NCBI GenBank assembly: GCA_016712465.1
Contig: JADJQZ010000001.1
Location: 372,001 to 436,000, forward strand
Source of the DNA: Candidatus Obscuribacter sp.
GTDB taxonomy: Bacteria; Cyanobacteriota; Vampirovibrionia; Obscuribacterales; Obscuribacteraceae
DNA: 64,000 nt
Reading direction: 5' to 3'
The stretch's first letter is position 1. Every line of letters begins with the position of its first letter. A program made the translations under genes and the position numbers. Shown piece by piece: positions 18,569-27,240 of the stretch. The notes beneath the pieces are model-generated. The model was not told the DNA's origin. It saw only the letters and a program-made list of their open reading frames with translations, and did no database searches.

Positions 18569-19259
18569 AACTACTCCTGGATTCCTGCCGGGGGCAAAGA
18601 GGTTTTTGGCACTCTCGGTCCACGGCTATTGTTGTGGGCAGGTTATCTGGTAAACATCGGCTCGGCGCTAACCTGATAAACACGCGAGTCGACGCATTCC
18701 CGAAAGTTCCCGCATCGTGCCGCACCCTCAAACTGCAGTCCTCAGCCAAAGCTGTTCCAGACAAGGCACCGACGAATCTCCCAGCGGGAAGACAGGTGCT
18801 CGTTGAAAGGTCCAAAATGGGCTGGTTTGAACTATTGAGGGGAGGTGTTGATTAAACGAAGGGGAGAGGAATGTAAGTCGAACCTAGCAAAAGCATTTCG
18901 GCAGACTCAAGAAAAAGGTTTTCAAGGTTCACAATTAGTTAGCCCGAAGAAGGGCTTCTGTGTCCTTAGATCCTCTTTACAATTGAGCGATGGGGCGTAA
19001 CTCAAGCCTACTGGGGGAATTTGCAAAGTCCACGGGAGCTTTTTGAGCAAGATATATTCATTGGCTACTAAAATATGCCCCCGCACCTTAGAATATAGGG
19101 CGCATTAGCCGCTCCGAGCGGCTCTTGGCATTTGTCCCGAGTAGTGTAGATTGGACCGTCCGGTTCAGCTGATCCTGCTCAATCTATCGCTCTTCCGGCC
19201 TTGACGCCGATAGCGACAGTGGACGGAAGGCGGTTCGTATGGTTCTAGAGGTGGTTTAA
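18569..19259. other. Intergenic region between divergent genes
   Basis: No gene is supported. It should hold the promoters of the secreted protein (minus) and of deoB (plus). A hairpin AGCCGCT-ccg-AGCGGCT lies at 19107-19123. A weak promoter reading (TTGAGC, 17 bases, TACTAA) lies near 19043-19071. Confidence 0.35.
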
Positions 19260-20525
19260 GTGAGTCAGTTAAGTAAGCCTGGAAGCGGACGCCGGGCCAT
19301 AGTAGTGGTGATTGACGGTTGCGGCATCGGTGCCTCTCCCGATCATGCCGATTTCGGCGACGCTGCCGATTGCAATACTCTGGCCAATACCGCCAGAGCG
19401 CTCGGCGGCCTGGACTTGCCCAATATGGCTGCACTGGGACTGGGAAATATTACCGCCATCGAAGGCGTGAAGCCGGTGAGTGCCAGCCGCGGTTATTTTG
19501 GACGATTGGCTGAAGCCAGTAACGGCAAAGATACTCAGACCGGTCACTGGGAGATGATGGGTATTATTTCTCCCACTTCCTTTCCCATGTATCCAAACGG
19601 CTTTCCACCGGAAGTCATCGATAGATTCATCAAGGAGACCGGCTGCGGGGGAATTCTCTGCAACAAACCGGCCTCCGGCACCGATGTTCTGGAGCAGTTG
19701 GGTGAGGAGCATGCGCGCACCCGCTTCCCCATCGTTTACACCAGCGGCGACAGTGTTTTTCAAATCGCCTGCCATGTGGATGTGATACCGCTGGCGGAGC
19801 TGTATAGATGGTGCGAGATTGCCCGGGTGATTCTCGACGGTCCTCACCGTGTGGGAAGGGTCATTGCCAGACCCTTCGCCGGGGTCAAAGGTGCCTACAA
19901 ACGTATTTCCGCCGACAGGCGCGACTACGCCGTACCGCCGCCGGCCCAGACCTTTCTCGATTACACCCTGGCAAGCGGTCTGGGGGTATTCGGAGTGGGC
20001 AAAATTGAAGATATTTTCGTCGGGCACGGGCTTTCCCATGCCAAGCACACCGGTACCAATCGGGAAGGTCTGGAGCTCACGCTTCAGGCCATCCGGGATG
20101 AAGTGGACATGAAAACCATCGAAGTTGGAAAGAGTAAGCCGGACCGCCTGGGACTGATTTTCACGAATCTGGTTGATACGGATTCTTTATACGGCCACCG
20201 CCGTGACCCCAAGGGTTATGGGGTGGCTTTGAAAGAGATCGATCAATGGCTCGGTCAGATCATGCAGTCCATGGGACCGGACGACCTGCTGCTCATATCT
20301 TCCGATCATGGCAATGATCCCACCGCACCCGGCACCGACCATACTCGCGAATATGTGCCGCTCATTGCTTACAGTCCGTCCTTGAACGGCGCTGCCGCCC
20401 AGAACGCCGGTGCTGCTCATGATCTGGGTATCCGCGAGGGCTTTGCCGATATAGCCGGTACCTTGAATGAGTGGCTGGCACTTGATTGGCACGGCGCTGG
20501 CAAGTCGGTATTGCCGGCGGTCTGA
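19260..20525 (+). CDS. deoB: Phosphopentomutase
   Basis: The 421-residue metalloenzyme interconverts (deoxy)ribose 1- and 5-phosphate, feeding nucleoside ribose into the pentose phosphate pathway. Alkaline-phosphatase-superfamily metal motifs are present: VVIDGCGIGASPD (about 16-28), the nucleophile region KDTQTGHWEMMG, and SSDHGNDPTAPGTDHTREY near 342-360. Length is slightly above the usual 390-410. The start is GTG with AGAGGTGG upstream. It begins an operon with a PNP-like protein and a purine nucleoside phosphorylase, which supply its substrate. Confidence 0.95.
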   Translation: MSQLSKPGSGRRAIVVVIDGCGIGASPDHADFGDAADCNTLANTARALGGLDLPNMAALGLGNITAIEGVKPVSASRGYFGRLAEASNGKDTQTGHWEMMGIISPTSFPMYPNGFPPEVIDRFIKETGCGGILCNKPASGTDVLEQLGEEHARTRFPIVYTSGDSVFQIACHVDVIPLAELYRWCEIARVILDGPHRVGRVIARPFAGVKGAYKRISADRRDYAVPPPAQTFLDYTLASGLGVFGVGKIEDIFVGHGLSHAKHTGTNREGLELTLQAIRDEVDMKTIEVGKSKPDRLGLIFTNLVDTDSLYGHRRDPKGYGVALKEIDQWLGQIMQSMGPDDLLLISSDHGNDPTAPGTDHTREYVPLIAYSPSLNGAAAQNAGAAHDLGIREGFADIAGTLNEWLALDWHGAGKSVLPAV

Positions 20526-20596
20526 ATTGCCTTTGTTTAACCGGCGGCGGTTGAGCGCATTAACATAGAGACGTTGGGCTTAGGGGAGAGAAGAGA

Positions 20597-21142
20597 TTGA
20601 AACTGAGACATGCAAAGCTGATTGATTTCACTGGAGAACTAGGTCAGTTTAAGCAATATTCCGGTTTTATACCTGAGGTTGTGACTGAGCTTCGCAATAA
20701 GGAAAAGGCGGAAGTGGCGATCATCGTGGACCGGGCATATTGCCAGGGCTTGGGTGAGAATGTGCCTTACCTGGTCAGTGACCATCTCAATTTGACCGGC
20801 GACAACCCCCTGGTTGGACCCAATAACCCGGTGGGCGAGCGTTTTCCCGTGGTCAACAACATCTATCTGGGGGCCGCAGATACCATGGACCAGGAGGAGA
20901 CCTGGGCTATCGGCAACCCCCTCGGTAAGTTTGCTACGGGTGTAGCCGCCGGTTTGAAAGCCGGGGTGGTTCCAGGCGGTGAAGAGATCAAATTTTTGCG
21001 GGAGCTGGGTGTCAGTCTTTATTGCTATAACCTCGTTCCCGCCATGTTGGTGGCGGCGCACGCCGGCTTGAAAGTAATCGGAATCGCCCTTCCCCAGGGC
21101 GAAAGCTTGAGCAAGGATGTACTGGCCTGTCTCTTGCGTTGA
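20597..21142 (+). CDS. Short PNP-superfamily-like protein
   Basis: The 181-residue protein matches part of the purine nucleoside phosphorylase fold. SDHLNLTGDNPLVGPNNP followed by GERFPVVNNIY mirrors the substrate-loop region of type I PNPs (usual form: DHIN(L)xGxNPLxGxN...RF...Y). It lacks the phosphate-binding N-terminal half seen in the neighbouring full-length PNP. The start is TTG behind GGGGAGAGAAGA; no in-frame ATG is available nearby. It lies between deoB (71 bases) and PNP (63 bases). It could be a regulatory or heteromeric partner of PNP, or a phosphorylase of altered specificity. Function is unproven. Confidence 0.6.
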   Translation: MKLRHAKLIDFTGELGQFKQYSGFIPEVVTELRNKEKAEVAIIVDRAYCQGLGENVPYLVSDHLNLTGDNPLVGPNNPVGERFPVVNNIYLGAADTMDQEETWAIGNPLGKFATGVAAGLKAGVVPGGEEIKFLRELGVSLYCYNLVPAMLVAAHAGLKVIGIALPQGESLSKDVLACLLR

Positions 21143-21205
21143 CGGACGCAGGTGCTTAAGGCGATTTTGGCTGGGGATTACAGGAACTTGGCAGGGAATT
21201 GAGAG

Positions 21206-22051
21206 ATGGTGAAAGAATCAGGTCAGATGGTGGAAGTGAAGCCGGAGAGCGCAGTAGCGCTTCTCAAGAAAACTTATCCGGTGGTGCCCGATGCGGCGGT
21301 AATTCTAGGTTCCGGAGTGAATGTTCTGGAAGGTTTGCATAATCCGCTGGTGCTCAAGTACACCGATCTCTTCGGCCATGCTCCCAGCGTGGCCGGCCAT
21401 TCCGGCACCCTCACGATTGGACGCCTGGGAACTGCAGGACATGACCCTCTGGTGGCGGTTTTGCGCGGCCGCTTTCACCTGTATGAGGGTTATCCCTGGG
21501 ACAACGTCACTCTCGCCGCCCGCACCGTGGTGGAATGGGGCGTGCCTCGCCTTCTGGTGACCAATGCCGCCGGTGGTTTGAATCTCGACTACAACGTAGG
21601 CGACCTGATGGTAATCACCGGCTACCGAGACCACCTGCAACCCTGTTGGAAGGAAGAGGGGCTCTTGCCTGCGGTTATGGCAGAGGCAGTGCCCTGTGCC
21701 AATGCCGTGACGGACACCCTGCTTTCCGTGGGCAGTAAGCTCAGCCAGGAGGATAGCCGTTTCAGACCTCTGCGGCAGGGGGTTTATGCCGGGCTTCTAG
21801 GTCCAAGCTATGAGACCATGGCTGAAATTTCCATGCTCAGAAGCCTCAAGTGCGACGCCGTAGGCATGTCCACCGTGCCTGAGCTGATGGTATGCAAGGA
21901 CACAGGCACCGCTGCCGGAGCGGTTTCCGTTATCACCAATGTCTGGCGTCCGGACGAAGTGATGGGTGGGCACGAAGAGGTGCTGGAAGCTTCGAAAGCA
22001 GCCTCTCGTCGCCTGGACACCTTGTTCCGGCGCATTCTCACCAGCGCCTGA
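21206..22051 (+). CDS. punA: Purine nucleoside phosphorylase (type I, trimeric)
   Basis: The 281-residue enzyme phosphorolyses purine nucleosides to base and ribose 1-phosphate. Typical type I motifs are visible: ILGSGVN (phosphate loop), GRFHLYEGY, VTNAAGGLN, and the C-terminal GLLGPSYETMAEI plus DAVGMSTVPE that holds the substrate site. The position expected for the usual base-binding Asn is N in SVITNVW. It is complete and of normal length. It is the last gene of the deoB operon, so its ribose 1-phosphate product passes to DeoB. Family members can also cleave nicotinamide riboside, a possible link to the NAD cluster at 47-53 kb. Confidence 0.93.
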   Translation: MVKESGQMVEVKPESAVALLKKTYPVVPDAAVILGSGVNVLEGLHNPLVLKYTDLFGHAPSVAGHSGTLTIGRLGTAGHDPLVAVLRGRFHLYEGYPWDNVTLAARTVVEWGVPRLLVTNAAGGLNLDYNVGDLMVITGYRDHLQPCWKEEGLLPAVMAEAVPCANAVTDTLLSVGSKLSQEDSRFRPLRQGVYAGLLGPSYETMAEISMLRSLKCDAVGMSTVPELMVCKDTGTAAGAVSVITNVWRPDEVMGGHEEVLEASKAASRRLDTLFRRILTSA

Positions 22052-22085
22052 TCCCATGTATATATACTTCTTTGCAAGATGTTTC

Positions 22086-22123
22086 GAGGCCTCTCGCCGC
22101 TAGCGCTATCGGGAGGCGCTCTT
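22086..22123 (+). terminator. Probable terminator of the deoB operon
   Basis: GAGGCCTCTCG pairs imperfectly with CGGGAGGCGCTC and is followed by TTTT, 35 bases after the stop. Confidence 0.5.
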
Positions 22124-22290
22124 TTCGCTGCATTCCTCGACCTGGACTGCCTTTGCAGAATGCTGAAGGAAACCTTAGGGTTGTCATATACTCATAAACA
22201 TTTTCTGAGAGATCATTGAAGCAAGCGGGTACTTAGTTCTAATTTGATTTTGCTGCTTTATATTTCCTTCTCCAAACAAATTCTCCTAAC

Positions 22291-22312
22291 CTTTCAAAAA
22301 AACACAGATACG
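22291..22312. repeat. Dispersed intergenic motif, partial copy
   Basis: CTTTCAAAAAAACACAGATA matches the A-tract half of copies near 2.9 and 43.9 kb. The ACTATA/TAGTAA half is missing. Confidence 0.35.
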
Positions 22313-22748
22313 CCCTTCACCCCCTCAATGCTGATCCGCCCTGCGGAAATTCACTGAGCCGGATTTGAGGAAGCTGTGGTTGGGATTGATATTTTGTTGG
22401 AGCCGGGAACTGACTTTTAGCAGCAAGCCGTCCGAAGCCATGAGAGACTGACTCAGACGGCTGTATTGCCTGTTATACGCATGCGCGATTGCTCTTTCCT
22501 GCGGCAGAATTCGGCTGGTGAAGCGGCCTGGGTTTTTGCGCTGGGTGCTAAAGACGAAAGCGTGTTGCCGGGAAACGTTTCAAGAAAGGAGTCTCTGCCA
22601 GCGCGGCAGTATGGACGTTTCCCGTTAATGGTGCTGCTTTGCGCGGAGCTTGCCTTCGTGCCATGCGGCGCCGATAGATGAACTCAGGAATGCCACCCCG
22701 AGAACAACCCTCACGGGTAAGGGTGCTTCCGCAACTGGTATAAAAGTC

Positions 22749-23051
22749 ATGAAAGACACCAAAGATTCCAGAAGAGTCTCCGGGCCGGTCATGGTTCTGT
22801 GCTTGTTCCTGCTGTCCTGGCCGTTGATCGGCTGGGCTGCCTGGACCTACGCACATGAATACGCGGCCAACGTCGTAATGCCCTGGCTCATGCAAGTCAT
22901 CAATCAGTCCGGCGAGGTGGCCACATACGCCCTCGGAACCGGACTGGCAGTGGCCGGGTCCTTTGTTGCAGCAATTCTCGTCTTTGTCTTGCTGCTGCTC
23001 ATCAGCATCGGCTGGTATCGCCTCAAGAGCGCTTTCACCAAGCCGCGCTGA
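22749..23051 (+). CDS. Small membrane protein, function unknown
   Basis: The 100-residue protein has two predicted membrane helices (about 13-32 and 58-90) joined by a short amphipathic loop, with basic ends. The ATG at 22749 is the likeliest start, but no strong Shine-Dalgarno site is visible. The open frame extends 33 codons upstream without better signals. It is followed 192 bases later by the zinc-ribbon protein. No family is recognised. Confidence 0.5.
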   Translation: MKDTKDSRRVSGPVMVLCLFLLSWPLIGWAAWTYAHEYAANVVMPWLMQVINQSGEVATYALGTGLAVAGSFVAAILVFVLLLLISIGWYRLKSAFTKPR

Positions 23052-23243
23052 GCGAGCCCCTTTGTTGAGAACTTAAGTGCGGGCAATTGCCCATTCAGGT
23101 TGCTAAACGCGCCAACCGGCGCAACAAATCCAGACCGGGACGGACTTTCGCCGCGTCGGCGCAAGGTCGGGTTCGACCGGAGCCCCAAGCTCCGCTTCTC
23201 GACTGTCCGCCCCGGTCCAACACTTACGGAGAAAAGAAACCAT

Positions 23244-23864
23244 ATGACGACCCTGAACATCATCAGCGGTTGCGACGGTCAATCCGCTGAACAATTCAAT
23301 GAGGGCACCGAGATCCATGTCCGCGTCTGCAATGCAGAAGCGGCACGCCTGGTTGTCTTCTGCGAAGACCCGTCTCATATCAGCGTTTCAGTTGATGGCG
23401 AAAACACCTTCGAGAGCATGATCAGTGCCAATCACCGGCACGAGTTCGCTCTCAAGGACGTGCTCCTGCCGCGCAAACAGCGTCGCAACATGGCGGCGTC
23501 CGGTTTCATGGCTCTCTTCGGCGGCGGTCGCTCGCATTCCGGCGCCAAGAGCCAGCCAGAGCGCGAGCCAATTCCCATGGTCTTCACCGTGGAGATTCGC
23601 ACCGGCTCGTCCGAAGGTCCCATCGAAGGTACCTATCACTACCGCCTCCTGCCTAACGCCGACTTTGCGCGGCGTCTGGAAGGCTTCCTGGGCACCAGGA
23701 CGCCGGAGGTCGAACGCCCCATTTTCTCACCCGACGCTCGCCCGGCATCCCAGATCATCCTTGGTCTGCCCCGGTGCCCGAGCTGCGGCGATGCGATCAG
23801 CGATCCCATCGTCGGCTGCGAAAACGCCGAGTGCCCGACTCATCAGAGCGACCAGGACAAGTAG
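23244..23864 (+). CDS. Beta-rich protein with C-terminal zinc ribbon, function unknown
   Basis: The 206-residue soluble protein starts at an ATG after GGAGAAAAG. Residues 1-160 look beta-rich with a low-complexity loop near 85-112. The C-terminus has CPSCGDAISD...CENAECP (about 178-197), a four-Cys zinc ribbon. I do not recognise the N-terminal family. A strong terminator follows. Its style (a small globular domain plus a Cys motif) resembles the M17-N proteins at 0.5-2.1 kb, but there is no sequence relation that I can see. Confidence 0.6.
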   Translation: MTTLNIISGCDGQSAEQFNEGTEIHVRVCNAEAARLVVFCEDPSHISVSVDGENTFESMISANHRHEFALKDVLLPRKQRRNMAASGFMALFGGGRSHSGAKSQPEREPIPMVFTVEIRTGSSEGPIEGTYHYRLLPNADFARRLEGFLGTRTPEVERPIFSPDARPASQIILGLPRCPSCGDAISDPIVGCENAECPTHQSDQDK

Positions 23865-23905
23865 TCCTGAGCAAGAAGAATAAGAGTTCGCCCTGACCCC
23901 TACTG

Positions 23906-23960
23906 GGCGGGCTCCAACCACTGCCACTGGCGCAGACGGTTGGAGCCCGCCATTTTTTTT
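23906..23960 (+). terminator. Rho-independent terminator
   Basis: A perfect 14-bp stem (GGCGGGCTCCAACC / GGTTGGAGCCCGCC) is followed by A and T8, 40 bases after the zinc-ribbon gene. Confidence 0.92.
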
Positions 23961-23998
23961 CTTTTTTCTGCCTGGGATTATTAAGCAATATAGTAAAA

Positions 23999-25930
23999 GT
24001 GAAATCAGAGACGGAAATTGGGTATATATTCCTAGCTAGGTATCTTTTAGAGGCAGTTGTGGACCGCGGCACCCCCGAGCTTGCAAAATCCGAGGCTAAT
24101 CCCGATGCCTCGCTCCGCGTCGCCTTCCACAGTGTCGACAAGGTTGGATTTTACGGCAATGGCTCCGATGCCGGCAAAGTAGAAGCAGGGAAAGTTGCAG
24201 ACTTTGAGGGCGAGAAGCGGCGCTCTTTCTCGCCCACTGAGAGCGCCGGCACTTATCTGGATGACGGCGTCAAGAAAGCCACCAGTCTCTTCGGTCAGGT
24301 TGTCCTGGGGGAAAGCGAAGAGGCTTCCCGTAGTCATGTGGAAGTAGAGAAATACAGCAAGATGTTTCTCAAGGCTGCGCCGCTGTTTATAAGCCGCAAA
24401 GTGGGGCTGTCCATGACCCTTGGTATGTTCGGTCTGGATCAAGCCAGACCGGAAGACAGTTTTGGCACCCAGGCTGCCGACTTCGCTCTGGGAGCCACCA
24501 AAGGAGCCGCTCTCAAGGGCACCATGCTGGGACTTTCGGCCCTGAACGCTTCTCCGGCCATGAAGGGCGTAGCCATGGGCATGACCGATCGCACCGTGCA
24601 GACCGCACTTACCCGTCAGACCTGGGTAGATCAAAACACCGGCGAAGCTTCATTCTCGTCCGGTCTCAGTTCCACATTTATGACGGCTGCCGATCCGCGG
24701 GCCATAGGCATGGACGCTCTCTTGTTCGGCGTCACGGAATTTACTATGGGGCGTTTGAACTATGCCACCGCCGGTGCTCTCTATCGTCATCCGGCACTAC
24801 CGGTAATGGCATCGGGGGGCATTTTTGGTCTGGGTAGCGGTGCCGGAGAGGAAATTATTCGGCAGCGCCGGGAGAGGGAAGAGTTCGACTTTTCCAAAGT
24901 GCTTTACCGGGCCGGCATGGCAGGCGGTGTCAGTGCCCTGGCTGCCGGTGTGGGTGGGCTTGATAAAGCACGGTCTCTCAAGATTCAGGGCTCGGGAGAG
25001 CGCGCCTTCGCTGATACCAAAGCACCAGTGCCGGAGCGGGTGGCCAAGTTTAACGAGCTTGATTCCCGACAAATGGAGCTAAAATCCTCACCGCTCAAGA
25101 TCACGGAACAGTTGAACGATGTGGCTTATATGGCTCAGATCAATGTGGCAGGGGGAAGCAAAAAGGTGCTTTTCCGCCTGACGGAAACGCCGGATATGAA
25201 AGCGCGCTTCGCCAATGAATTGCTCGATTATCAGTTGCACCGGGCTCTCAAGCCCGGCACTGATTCGCGGGCCGTGGCCCCAGTGGAAGCCATGATCAAT
25301 GGGCAGAAACGACAGGGCTATGTGCAAGAGCTTTCCGGCCGTTCTTTCGAAGACGGTTTGAGAGATCGGGCTGCCCAGCAGTATGACCTTTTGACTGACA
25401 GAGCGGCAGCCCGCGTGTTGCGTAACGACCCGTTTTTGATGAACCAGTATGAAAAGCTCTGGGCCGAGCGCATGCTCATGGCTGAATGGGACAATCATAG
25501 CCACAATATGCTGATGGGAGCCGGGGGAAGACTTAGCAATATAGACTTTGCCAAGGCTCTTCCTGACGCCAAGTACGTTACCGACTATGTGCCTACCTGG
25601 GGTAAAACGGCAAGCCGCGTATCACTTCTGAACGACAGGCTGGTTGGTTCCTTATCTGGAAAGCCTCTCTCAGCAGATACTCGCGATATGATGACCCAGT
25701 TTGTCAGAGACTTTGACACGGGCGTTGGTCGTCAGGCACTTTCCGCTGCCGGTCATTCCCCTCAGCAGGTGGATGGTTTGCTCGGACGAGGCCGATGGTT
25801 CTCCGAAAACGGCACTATGCCGGTGCAGGATGTGCCCAACTATTTTGTGCAGGCTTCTTTGCGGGCTCTCTACTGGCTTAAGAAAGGCCGTTCTCAGCGC
25901 TTTGAGCAGGAGGCGGAGACTGCCCGCTGA
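23999..25930 (+). CDS. Large unknown protein with kinase-like C-terminal motif
   Basis: The protein has up to 643 residues. The N-terminal 330 residues are Ala/Gly-rich with several mildly hydrophobic helices. The C-terminal part (about 340-600) ends in a pattern like the catalytic loop of PI3/4-kinase or FAM20-type folds: AEWDNHSHNMLMG followed by LSNIDFAKAL (D..N plus ID). This suggests an ATP-grasping or phosphotransfer fold, but I cannot confirm the N-lobe lysine. The annotated start is GTG at 23999; a second GTG at 24059 has AGAGG at better spacing and is likely the true start. It is a single-gene unit after a strong terminator. Function unknown. Confidence 0.55.
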   Translation: MKSETEIGYIFLARYLLEAVVDRGTPELAKSEANPDASLRVAFHSVDKVGFYGNGSDAGKVEAGKVADFEGEKRRSFSPTESAGTYLDDGVKKATSLFGQVVLGESEEASRSHVEVEKYSKMFLKAAPLFISRKVGLSMTLGMFGLDQARPEDSFGTQAADFALGATKGAALKGTMLGLSALNASPAMKGVAMGMTDRTVQTALTRQTWVDQNTGEASFSSGLSSTFMTAADPRAIGMDALLFGVTEFTMGRLNYATAGALYRHPALPVMASGGIFGLGSGAGEEIIRQRREREEFDFSKVLYRAGMAGGVSALAAGVGGLDKARSLKIQGSGERAFADTKAPVPERVAKFNELDSRQMELKSSPLKITEQLNDVAYMAQINVAGGSKKVLFRLTETPDMKARFANELLDYQLHRALKPGTDSRAVAPVEAMINGQKRQGYVQELSGRSFEDGLRDRAAQQYDLLTDRAAARVLRNDPFLMNQYEKLWAERMLMAEWDNHSHNMLMGAGGRLSNIDFAKALPDAKYVTDYVPTWGKTASRVSLLNDRLVGSLSGKPLSADTRDMMTQFVRDFDTGVGRQALSAAGHSPQQVDGLLGRGRWFSENGTMPVQDVPNYFVQASLRALYWLKKGRSQRFEQEAETAR

Positions 25931-26092
25931 TCAGTGCTCGGAAGTGGCGGCTGTCTTGTCTTGCAGTGTGGTTTCCCCAGGGGCAACTACTGCTCCTACC
26001 CTGTGGCTTGGAAGATGGCTGGGGCTGTGTTGTGAGCTGTGTTTGGAGCTGTGTTGAGGGAGGGATAGAGACCTGAGCTGAGTCCTGCGTTG

Positions 26093-26117
26093 AGATACTG
26101 TAGAAACTAGTAGAAGC
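26093..26117. repeat. Dispersed intergenic motif, copy 3
   Basis: AGATACTGTAGAAACTAGTA follows the consensus AGATACACTATAGAAGnTAGTA with a few changes. It lies between convergent genes. Confidence 0.4.
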
Positions 26118-26128
26118 GGGGAAAAGAA

Positions 26129-26166
26129 AGAGGGAGCGGAAACTCCGGAGAGTTAACCGCCCCCTC
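26129..26166 (-). terminator. Terminator of the coiled-coil membrane protein genes
   Basis: GAGGGAGCGGaAACTC pairs with GAGTTaaCCGCcCCCTC around CGGA. On the minus strand a T-rich tract (TTTCTTTT) follows. A second GGCGCCGG/CCGGCGCC hairpin lies between it and the stop codon. Confidence 0.65.
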
Positions 26167-26181
26167 GTGAAACATGGCTCA

Positions 26182-26224
26182 GGCGCCGGAGTTATCTCCT
26201 TATATGGAGAGTGGCCCCGGCGCC
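26182..26224 (-). other. Hairpin after the coiled-coil gene
   Basis: GGCGCCGG pairs with CCGGCGCC, with an inner TCTCC...GGAGA stem, 40 bases after the stop codon. Confidence 0.5.
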
Positions 26225-26264
26225 CTTATCCGTTCAGGCGGTCAGCCGAGCCGGTCGGAAGTGC

Positions 26265-27017
26265 TTACTTCTGGGCCGGCGGCGTGGAGGTGATGCCGAG
26301 CTCGGCGTCGAGGCGGGCGCGCTCCGCGGCAGCGGCGGCGTTCTTCTCGATCTGGGCGATCTCGCGGTCGGTGTCCGAACCCTGGGCCAGCTCGTTCTTG
26401 GCGCGGGCCTTCTCCAGGTCGGTGTCGGCCTGGCGAGCGGCTTCGCCGGCGGTGCTGAGGCGGTCCTTGATGTTCTTCAGGGCCAGGGAGGCATCGGCGG
26501 CAGTGTTCAGAACCGCGGTGAGCGCTTCCTTCTGCTCGGTGTCCTGGATCTGGTCGGCGAAGTCCTTCAGGGCCTCACGGGTCTGGTCGAGGGCTTCCAC
26601 GGCCTGGGCGGCGATCTTGGCCGCTTCGTTGGCTGCAGCGCGCTTGCTGGTCACCGAGGCCTTGGCCTTGGCGATGTTGCCGGCGATGGTGTTCTTGGCG
26701 TCCTCGGAGGCATTGCCCTGGACGGCGATCTTGTACTGGCCGGTGAGCTTCACCACCTGCGCTTCGGCGGCGGCGACGTCCTTCTCGGCCTGGGTGGCGC
26801 TGGCCTTGGCCGAGGCGACGTTGTCGAGCTGACGGTTCAGCTCGGCGGTGAGGCGCTGGTGTTCATGGCGCTGCTTCTCCGATGCCTTGGTGGCACCGGC
26901 GACAGCCTTGCCGCCCTTGATCTGGAGCATCTGGCGGAAAGCCGGCCAGGTGAAGTAGAGGACGACAACGGCGATGGCGGCCAGAACGAGGATGGTGGTC
27001 AGATTGAACGTGATCAT
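26265..27017 (-). CDS. Membrane-anchored coiled-coil protein, tandem copy 2
   Basis: The 250-residue protein has one N-terminal membrane helix (about 8-25; TTILVLAAIAVVVLYFTW) and a long Ala/Lys/Glu-rich coiled coil (about 45-235), ending in a Pro-containing tail. It differs from the next copy at only 9 of 250 positions, which shows recent duplication or gene conversion. The layout recalls PspA/LemA-like helical proteins, but the sequence is not diagnostic. It lies downstream of the TPM-domain gene on the same strand, and TPM proteins often pair with LemA-type helical partners. The large open frame on the opposite strand is a shadow. Confidence 0.7.
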   Translation of the reverse strand: MITFNLTTILVLAAIAVVVLYFTWPAFRQMLQIKGGKAVAGATKASEKQRHEHQRLTAELNRQLDNVASAKASATQAEKDVAAAEAQVVKLTGQYKIAVQGNASEDAKNTIAGNIAKAKASVTSKRAAANEAAKIAAQAVEALDQTREALKDFADQIQDTEQKEALTAVLNTAADASLALKNIKDRLSTAGEAARQADTDLEKARAKNELAQGSDTDREIAQIEKNAAAAAERARLDAELGITSTPPAQK

Positions 27018-27157
27018 GGATTCACTCCTGGTGACAAAAGTTGGTCAGTTGTTGGTGGAGGTCTGGAGTCGGAATGACTCCAGACCGGGTTTGCCTGCGC
27101 GATCCGCTTGGAGCGGCGCGCTGTCAGGCGATTGACGCGTTGAGTCTGGAAGCTGAA

Positions 27158-27185
27158 GCGTCGAGCCTTTTCAGGGGCTCGACGC
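27158..27185 (-). terminator. Hairpin between the tandem copies
   Basis: A perfect 10-bp stem (GCGTCGAGCC / GGCTCGACGC) with an 8-base loop lies between the two paralogues. The T-run is poor, so termination is uncertain. Confidence 0.5.
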
Positions 27186-27240
27186 AGACACCGGCGCAGC
27201 TTCCGGCGCCGGTGGAGAGTGGCTCAGAGCAGGCTTGCGC

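Larger units (their letters stand above)
22052..22748. other. Intergenic region
   Basis: A weak terminator (about 22086-22123) follows the PNP gene, and a partial copy of the dispersed motif lies at 22291-22312. No gene is supported in the rest. Confidence 0.4.
25931..26264. other. Convergent intergenic region
   Basis: It holds a copy of the dispersed motif (26093-26117) and two minus-strand hairpins (26129-26166, 26182-26224). No gene is supported. Confidence 0.4.

Noticed and set aside
23100..23243. Upstream extension of the zinc-ribbon protein (48 extra codons)
   Set aside because: GGAGAAAAG directly precedes the internal ATG at 23244; the extension is Arg/Pro-rich nonsense.
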